Under the pieces are notes generated by a model. The model worked only from the letters and a program-made list of their open reading frames with translations, made no database searches and was not told the origin of the DNA. Both the position numbers and the translations under genes were made by a program. Shown in pieces: positions 58,421 to 64,000 of a DNA stretch of 64,000 nt (within the stretch, counting starts at the first letter, position 1; each line of letters opens with the position of its first letter). Origin of the DNA: Porphyrobacter sp. IPPAS B-1204 (lineage in GTDB: Bacteria; Pseudomonadota; Alphaproteobacteria; Sphingomonadales; Sphingomonadaceae); the NCBI GenBank assembly GCA_003724185.1, contig RHGM01000001.1:124001-188000 (forward strand), read 5' to 3'.

Positions 58421-58457
58421 AAAAAAGAGCACCGCACAGCTGGGCTGCCCGGTGCTC
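58421..58457 (-). terminator. rho-independent terminator of the TPR gene
   Basis: On the minus strand GAGCACCG (58457-58450) pairs with CGGTGCTC (58434-58427) and is followed by six T (58426-58421). It lies about 28 bp after the TPR gene stop and before lipA. Confidence 0.85.
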
Positions 58458-58484
58458 CGTCAAATTCAGAGATATCGCGTGGGC

Positions 58485-59843
58485 TCAGCCGCCGGAAGCC
58501 GACGCCCCGCCCGCCGTCTGGCTGGCATAGGCGCTCCACAGCATGGCGATGGGTGCGCGCTGCCCCTGCACCTGCGCCAGCGTGGCGCGGGCAGCATCGG
58601 CATTACCGGAACCGATCTGGGCAATGCCGAGTCGGGTCAGGGCAAGGTCACGGTCAACCTCGGGCATGGTCAAAGCCTTTTCGTAAAAGCCCGCTGCCTT
58701 GGCGTATTCCCCATAGCTGAGGAAAGTGTCACCCGCCGCCAGCACGGTGCGCAGCCGGGCCGCGGGCGCATTGGCGTCCCGTTCCAGCGAGGGCAGTGCA
58801 GCGCGGTCTTCCGCGATCAGGCCGCTTGCAGTTTTGAGCTGTTCATCGACCCACGGATCAGCGCCCTTCGCAATCACGCCGGTGGCATTCGCCTCGTCGA
58901 TCACCGACTTCACTTCCATCGGCAGGCGGCGCGTATCAGCTGCCTCAATATAGAAGATGTAGTCGTTCTTGTCCTTGAGCGTGCCGATCTTCTTGCCGAG
59001 ACGCAGCAGATCGAGCAGCACCGGGCCATCATAATCGTTGAGATTGCGCGTCAGGTTGACCGCATCGCGCCAGTTGTCCGGCGTCGGCGCGGTGATCACC
59101 CAGCCCTGCACGAATTCGTAGATGTCGGGCACGATTTCGTTGGTGTAGGCAATCTGCACCCCGCGGCGGTACCACTTGGGATCGACCGGCTGGCCTGAAG
59201 CCTTGCGCGCCTCGATGATGCCCTTGAGGTACTTCAGACCCTCGGCGTTCTGATCCTGCGTGAAATACAGCTCGGCCATGTTCAGCTTCACATCGTCGGT
59301 TGAGACGTTGGGCGCGCTGTAGTTGAGGTCGATCGCCTGTTGGAGATAGGTGCGCGACTTGTCGTACTGCTGCAGTGAGGTCGCCAGCTGCGAGGCGACA
59401 AACGCGAAGCGCCCGACCTCCTCCGGCTTGACCTTGCCGCTCGCCAGCATCATTTCCGCGCCATCGAGCTGCATCACAAGATCCTTGCCCGTGATGCCGG
59501 CATTGAACAGCATACCGCCCAGTGCCAGCTTTTCGTCTGGCGAAACCGCCAGCGGCCCCAGCGCCGCGATCTGCGGCTTGAGTGCAGTGATATCGGCGGT
59601 GGGCGCCTTCAGCGAAGTTTCAAGGGCCTGATAGGCATCGACGAAAGCCTTGGAATACTGCGGCTGGGCTGCGGCAGCCTTTTCGTCGTCCTTCTTTTTC
59701 TTCTTCTGGGCGTGGGCCGCATCGGCAAACCCCGGCACGGTGAGCACGGCGGTCCCGCTGGCAAGCGCTACGGCAAGAGCCAACTGGCGCGCCAGGCTGG
59801 CGGCCAAAAACTTGGGACGACGGGGCGAAGACAAATTGGTCAC
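58485..59843 (-). CDS. secreted TPR-like protein of unknown function
   Basis: A 452-residue exported protein: a basic start (SSPRRPKFLAASLARQ), signal peptide ending near AHAQ, then a KKKKKDDEK linker and helical repeats with TPR character (KLNMAELYFTQDQNAEGLKYLKG and TFLSYGEYAKAAGFYEKAL). GTG 59843 is chosen because GGAGG lies five bases upstream; the frame is open much further. Substrate or partner unknown. Confidence 0.72.
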   Translation of the reverse strand: MTNLSSPRRPKFLAASLARQLALAVALASGTAVLTVPGFADAAHAQKKKKKDDEKAAAAQPQYSKAFVDAYQALETSLKAPTADITALKPQIAALGPLAVSPDEKLALGGMLFNAGITGKDLVMQLDGAEMMLASGKVKPEEVGRFAFVASQLATSLQQYDKSRTYLQQAIDLNYSAPNVSTDDVKLNMAELYFTQDQNAEGLKYLKGIIEARKASGQPVDPKWYRRGVQIAYTNEIVPDIYEFVQGWVITAPTPDNWRDAVNLTRNLNDYDGPVLLDLLRLGKKIGTLKDKNDYIFYIEAADTRRLPMEVKSVIDEANATGVIAKGADPWVDEQLKTASGLIAEDRAALPSLERDANAPAARLRTVLAAGDTFLSYGEYAKAAGFYEKALTMPEVDRDLALTRLGIAQIGSGNADAARATLAQVQGQRAPIAMLWSAYASQTAGGASASGG

Positions 59844-60164
59844 TGCATCCTCCAAATAGTAACGCAGCACTGTGCCGGAACCGGCCTTCGTGCAGCGGCG
59901 AATTCTGCCTGAGCCTTTGAACGGCCCTGACGGGATTTGCAATTCCCGGTAGCTGCGCCGTGCTGAACGGGCTTTGAATGCCCACAGCAGCCAATCGGAC
60001 TGGCGAGCCCCGCAAATGTGGAAAAACCCACGCCGTTCCCGCTGTGTTCCGGGGGTGAGGTGGCGAAACCCCCGGCAAGTGCCTAGATAGGGAAAGATGA
60101 TCGGCCCTGCTATGGCCCGACCTGGCGGCACCACGCCTGACCAACAACAGAAACGGCCCAGACC
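59844..60164. other. divergent intergenic region between the TPR gene and gyrA
   Basis: About 320 bp with no gene I can support. It must hold promoters for both divergent genes, but I see no clear -35/-10 pair. It contains imperfect GC-rich repeats (for example CCCCCGG blocks around 60068). Confidence 0.4.
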
Positions 60165-62969
60165 TTGAGCGACGACAGCGACATCCTCGATTCCCCCGCA
60201 CCTGTGCCGATGGGCGGCTTTGAACGTATCGACATCGTCGACGAGATGAAGTCGAGCTATCTCGACTATGCGATGAGCGTGATCGTCAGCCGCGCCCTTC
60301 CGGACGTACGCGACGGGTTGAAGCCGGTTCACCGCCGCATTCTGTTCGCCAGCCAGGAAGGCGGATTCGTTGCCGGGCGGCCCTACCGTAAGAGCGCCAA
60401 GATCGTAGGCGACGTGATGGGTAACTACCACCCGCACGGCGACAGCGCGATCTATGACGCCCTGGCGCGTATGACGCAGCCGTGGTCGATGCGGGTGCCG
60501 CTGATCGATGGTCAGGGCAACTTCGGCTCGATGGACCCCGATCCGCCGGCTTCAATGCGTTACACCGAAGCGCGGTTGGCGCGTGTCACCAACAGCCTGA
60601 TGGACGATCTCGACAAGGATACGGTCGATTTCACCGACAACTATGACGGCAGCCGCAAGGAGCCGACGGTGCTTCCGGCACGCTTCCCCAACCTGCTGGT
60701 CAACGGTGCGGGCGGGATCGCGGTCGGCATGGCGACCAACATTCCGCCGCACAACCTTGGCGAAGTGATCGACGCTTGCTTTGCCTACATGGACAACCCG
60801 GCCATCACGTCGGAAGAGCTGATCCAGTACATCCCCGGCCCCGATTTCCCCACTGCCCCGCTGATCCTTGGCACGCACGGGGCGCGGCAAGCCTACACCA
60901 CCGGGCGCGGGTCGATCCTGATGCGCTGCCGCCACGAGATCGAAAGCACGCGCGGCGCCAAGAGCGAAGGGCGCGAAAGCATCGTCTTCACCTCGATCCC
61001 CTATCAGGTCGGCAAGTCCTCTCTGGTCGAAAAGATCGCCGAAGCGGCCAAGGAAAAGCGGATCGAGGGCATCTCCGACATCCGCGATGAAAGCTCGCGC
61101 GAAGGCGTGCGGGTGGTGATCGACCTCAAGCGAGACGCCACCCCCGACGTGGTGCTCAACCAGATCTGGCGGCACACCCCGGCGCAATCGTCGTTCCCGG
61201 CGAACATGCTGGCGATTCGCGGCGGCCGTCCGGAAACGCTGCGCCTGCGCGATTTCATCCAGGCCTTCATCACCTTCCGCGAAGAGGTGATCACCCGCCG
61301 CACCAAGTTCGAACTCGCCAAGGCGCGGGAACGGGCGCACCTGTTGCTCGGCCTCGTGGTCGCGGTGTCAAACCTCGATGAAGTCGTGGCGATGATCCGC
61401 AGCGCGCCCAACCCTGCCGAAGCGCGTGCCCGCCTGCTCGCCAAGGAATGGCCGATCGGCGATATCGCGCAATACATCCGTCTGGTCGAAGCGATCGAAC
61501 CCGATGCCGATCAGGCCGGCGGCACCTATCGCCTGTCCGAACGGCAGGTGAAAGCAATCCTCGACCTGCGCTTGCACCGCCTCACTGCGCTGGGCCGTGA
61601 CGAGATCGGCGGCGAATTGGAGGGCCTGTCGGTTGCGATCGAGGAATACCTCTCGATCCTCGCCGACCGCGTGAAACTGTACGGTGTGATGCGCGAGGAA
61701 CTGGCCGAAATCCGCGCCACCTACGCCACCCCGCGCCTGTCCGAAATCGCGCCCGCCTGGGACGGTCTGGAAGATGAAGACCTTATCGAGCGCGAAGAGA
61801 TGGTCGTCACCGTCACCCACGGCGGCTATATCAAGCGCACCGCGCTCGATACGTTCCGCGCGCAGGGCCGAGGCGGCAAGGGCCGCAGCGGCATGGCGAC
61901 CAAGGACGAGGATGCTGTCGTCGAACTGTTCGTCACCAGCACCCACAACCCCGTGCTGTTCTTCACCAACACCGGCCGCGTTTACCGGATGAAGGTTTGG
62001 AAGCTGCCCGAAGGCGGGCCGCAGACCAAGGGCCGCCCGATGGTCAACCTGCTGCCGCTGGGTGACGATGAACGCGTCACCAACGTACTTCCCCTGCCCG
62101 AAGACGAAGCAAGCTGGGCGAACCTCAACATCGTTTTTGCCACCGAACAGGGCATGGTGCGGCGCAATTCGATGGACGCCTTCACCAACATTCCCACGGC
62201 AGGCAAATATGCGATGGGCTTCGTCGAAGGGTCGGGTGACCGGTTGATCGGCGTGCAATTGCTGACCGAGGAGCAGCAGATTTTCCTCGCCAGCGACAGC
62301 GGCAAAGCCATTCGCTTTTCCGCCACCGACGCACGCGAAACCAAGAGCCGTACCGGCATCGGCGTGCGCGGGATGAGCCTCAAGAAGGGCGGCAAGGTTG
62401 TCAGCATGGCGGTGCTCGCCCCGCTGACCGCCGACATGGAAACCCGCGAGGCCTATGTGCGGGCAGCGGCGTGGAAGAACAATGATGCCGTCCCTGCCCT
62501 GCCTGCCGACAGGCAAGCGGCGATGGCGGAAGGCGAAGAGTTCATCCTCACCATCACCGCCAATGGCTATGGCAAGATTTCCTCGGCCTATGAATACCGC
62601 ACCACATCACGCGGCGGTCAGGGGATCACCAATATCGGCACGCCCGAAAGCAACCCGGAGCGTAACGGCCCGGTGGTCGCCAGCTTCCCGGTCAAGCACG
62701 GCTCGCAACTGATGCTGGTGACCGATCAGGCCAAGCTGATCCGGTTGGGGATTGATTTCCGCCACCTCATCGAAGGCGGGTTCGAAAGCCTCAAGGGCTT
62801 TTCGATCTCCGGGCGCGGATCGTCCGGCGTGCGGATCTTCGATGTCGCCAAGGGCGAACACATCGTCGGCGCGGCGCTCATCGACGAGACGGCGGAACCG
62901 GAAAATCCTGCCGAGGAAGCTATCGCCGCAGAACTGGCCGAAAAATCCGGCGAACCTCAGGCCGATTGA
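60165..62969 (+). CDS. gyrA: DNA gyrase subunit A
   Basis: Type II topoisomerase subunit that breaks and rejoins DNA. The quinolone-resistance region reads [17 protein letters not shown], with Ser and Asp at the E. coli 83 and 87 positions, the susceptible state. The catalytic Tyr is in SMRYTEARL. The GyrA box in the C-terminal domain reads QGRGGKG. It is 934 residues and appears to start at TTG 60165 (MSDDSDILD), as no ATG lies before conserved sequence. Confidence 0.95.
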   Translation: MSDDSDILDSPAPVPMGGFERIDIVDEMKSSYLDYAMSVIVSRALPDVRDGLKPVHRRILFASQEGGFVAGRPYRKSAKIVGDVMGNYHPHGDSAIYDALARMTQPWSMRVPLIDGQGNFGSMDPDPPASMRYTEARLARVTNSLMDDLDKDTVDFTDNYDGSRKEPTVLPARFPNLLVNGAGGIAVGMATNIPPHNLGEVIDACFAYMDNPAITSEELIQYIPGPDFPTAPLILGTHGARQAYTTGRGSILMRCRHEIESTRGAKSEGRESIVFTSIPYQVGKSSLVEKIAEAAKEKRIEGISDIRDESSREGVRVVIDLKRDATPDVVLNQIWRHTPAQSSFPANMLAIRGGRPETLRLRDFIQAFITFREEVITRRTKFELAKARERAHLLLGLVVAVSNLDEVVAMIRSAPNPAEARARLLAKEWPIGDIAQYIRLVEAIEPDADQAGGTYRLSERQVKAILDLRLHRLTALGRDEIGGELEGLSVAIEEYLSILADRVKLYGVMREELAEIRATYATPRLSEIAPAWDGLEDEDLIEREEMVVTVTHGGYIKRTALDTFRAQGRGGKGRSGMATKDEDAVVELFVTSTHNPVLFFTNTGRVYRMKVWKLPEGGPQTKGRPMVNLLPLGDDERVTNVLPLPEDEASWANLNIVFATEQGMVRRNSMDAFTNIPTAGKYAMGFVEGSGDRLIGVQLLTEEQQIFLASDSGKAIRFSATDARETKSRTGIGVRGMSLKKGGKVVSMAVLAPLTADMETREAYVRAAAWKNNDAVPALPADRQAAMAEGEEFILTITANGYGKISSAYEYRTTSRGGQGITNIGTPESNPERNGPVVASFPVKHGSQLMLVTDQAKLIRLGIDFRHLIEGGFESLKGFSISGRGSSGVRIFDVAKGEHIVGAALIDETAEPENPAEEAIAAELAEKSGEPQAD

Positions 62970-62996
62970 CCGCCTGCCTAGGCGCCATAGATGTAA

Positions 62997-63024
62997 GAGC
63001 AGCCCGTTACCTGACGGGCTGCTC
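62997..63024. terminator. hairpin between the convergent gyrA and YhhN genes
   Basis: GAGCAGCCCGT (62997-63007) and ACGGGCTGCTC (63014-63024) pair perfectly around a six-base loop. The hairpin overlaps the last codons of the YhhN gene. No T run follows on either strand, so termination would be weak or need Rho. Confidence 0.5.
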
Positions 63025-63672
63025 GCCTCGCAAACACTGCACGATCCCTGTCGCAATCATCAGCTGACCGGCAAAATAGAGCGGCCAGATCAGCAGATCG
63101 GGCAGCGGGGCGAGGTCGAAAGGCCCCATCCGCGCAAAGATCAGCCAGTCGCTTGCCACGAACAGCATCGCACCCGTGCCGACGCGGTAGCGGGGATAGT
63201 GGCTCATCCACGCGGCAGCGGCCATCGCGCCAAGGAAGCTGGCATAGATGCCGATCTGCACCTCACCGCTCAGCAGATAGCTGACCAGGGGCGTGCCGAT
63301 CAGCAGGCCGGCGCCGATCAGCTTCTGGGTGGGCGAAGGGCGCTTGTGCAGGTTCCTCAGATACAGCCCCACCGCCACCACATGCGCGGCGGTGAAGAAC
63401 GCGCCGCCGGTGACGAAATCAAGCTCGATTGCCACATCTCCGGCTGATGCGAGCGCCAGCACCACCACCAACAGCACCCCATCCACCCCGCGCCGCCCAT
63501 GCGGAACGCGCAGCAGCGCGTAGAGCGCCAGCAAGGCCACCGAAGCCCCCTTGGCGAGCAGGCCCCAGGTGCCCTCGAACACCGGATTATCGCTCAGGAA
63601 ATAGAACGCGGTCGCCGAGGCAATGCTTGCCAGCAGCCACGGCCTTTGTTCAATCAGCGCCTGCCTTGCCAT
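63007..63672 (-). CDS. YhhN family membrane protein (lysoplasmalogenase type)
   Basis: A 221-residue protein with about eight hydrophobic segments and conserved family residues: an Asp in [10 protein letters not shown], His in [14 protein letters not shown] and the pair in FVASDWLIF. The YhhN/TMEM86 family includes lysoplasmalogenases that cleave vinyl-ether lysolipids. In bacteria the natural substrate is unclear. It converges on gyrA and is divergent from trmFO. Confidence 0.8.
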   Translation of the reverse strand: MARQALIEQRPWLLASIASATAFYFLSDNPVFEGTWGLLAKGASVALLALYALLRVPHGRRGVDGVLLVVVLALASAGDVAIELDFVTGGAFFTAAHVVAVGLYLRNLHKRPSPTQKLIGAGLLIGTPLVSYLLSGEVQIGIYASFLGAMAAAAWMSHYPRYRVGTGAMLFVASDWLIFARMGPFDLAPLPDLLIWPLYFAGQLMIATGIVQCLRGEQPVR

Positions 63673-63739
63673 GTGTGCCCTACCTGCCTCCGTGCCTTGG
63701 GACTTGCAGGCGGGCTATCACGCAATTACCTGCCCCGCC

Positions 63740-64000
63740 ATGACCGCAAACGCGAACTGGCACGATGTGCACATCATTGGCGGCGGCCTCGCCGGAAGCG
63801 AGGCGGCCTGGCAGCTGGCACAGCGCGGGGTGCGCGTGCGCCTATCGGAGATGCGCGGGTCCGGCGAAATGACGCCCGCCCATCAGACCGACGGGCTGGC
63901 CGAACTGGTTTGTTCCAACTCCTTCCGCTCGGACGATGACACCAAGAACGCGGTCGGGTTGCTGCACCACGAGATGCGCGAGCTCGATAGTCTGGTGATG
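63740..64000 (+). CDS. trmFO: tRNA (uracil-5-)-methyltransferase TrmFO, partial
   Basis: Folate- and FAD-dependent enzyme that methylates U54 of tRNA to T. The first 87 residues are present, with the FAD-binding [20 protein letters not shown], the family [20 protein letters not shown] and [11 protein letters not shown] with its Cys. The gene is cut by the window end. Confidence 0.93.
   Translation, partial: MTANANWHDVHIIGGGLAGSEAAWQLAQRGVRVRLSEMRGSGEMTPAHQTDGLAELVCSNSFRSDDDTKNAVGLLHHEMRELDSLVM

Noticed and set aside
59844..60437. Extension of the TPR protein frame to 650 residues
   Set aside because: The extra part runs into gyrA in antisense and lacks a signal peptide; GTG 59843 has GGAGG and starts a signal sequence.

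Overview
This is a GC-rich alphaproteobacterial chromosome segment, most likely from the Sphingomonadales and probably Erythrobacteraceae. The clues are the dusB-ntrB-ntrC-ntrY-ntrX-hfq-hflX run, an Hfq with two fused Sm domains, an archaeal/eukaryotic-type prolyl-tRNA synthetase, fused ispDF, PhaR, and a PCu(A)C copper chaperone beside dnaK. Taxonomy is inferred from gene content only.

Layout. 0-4.6 kb: tail of a minus-strand pair, then dnaK-dnaJ behind a near-consensus sigma-32 promoter and a 2OG-oxygenase-like gene. 4.6-15.6 kb: patatin-like lipase, radA, cvpA, a NifU/IscU-like scaffold gene, an MHS-type transporter, alanine racemase, phaR and proS. 15.7-26.5 kb: M28 peptidase, a palindromic repeat, RNase R, a universal stress gene, the pyruvate dehydrogenase E2 gene (with tandem E3-binding domains) and lpdA, and accessory enzymes. 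Three genes here (usp, a thioesterase, a methyltransferase) each carry exactly one extra base in a run of 7-9 C.

26.6-37.1 kb: an integrated element of about 10.5 kb between two copies of the tRNA-Ser(UGA) 3' end. It encodes a tyrosine integrase, an AlpA-type regulator, a RepA-like AAA ATPase followed by an iteron-like array, and a head-only virion module (large terminase, head-closure protein, HNH nuclease, HK97 capsid, prohead protease, connector, portal). No tail, lysis or CI-type repressor gene is recognisable. This fits a capsid-forming phage-inducible chromosomal island (cf-PICI)-like satellite, and is the most interesting object in the window. Two small minus-strand genes beside the right end may be cargo.

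37.2-45.3 kb: lytic transglycosylase, D-Ala-D-Ala carboxypeptidase, then tightly packed tmk-holB-metG-tatD-MBL hydrolase, a small membrane protein and mazG. 45.3-54.6 kb: the minus-strand nitrogen-regulation cluster with hfq and hflX. 54.7-64 kb: ispDF, a secreted protein, pncC/cinA, a coq10/ratA-like gene, lipA, a TPR protein, gyrA, a YhhN-family membrane gene and the start of trmFO.

The host genes are mostly core housekeeping. I found no rRNA genes, CRISPR arrays or insertion sequences, and one tRNA gene.
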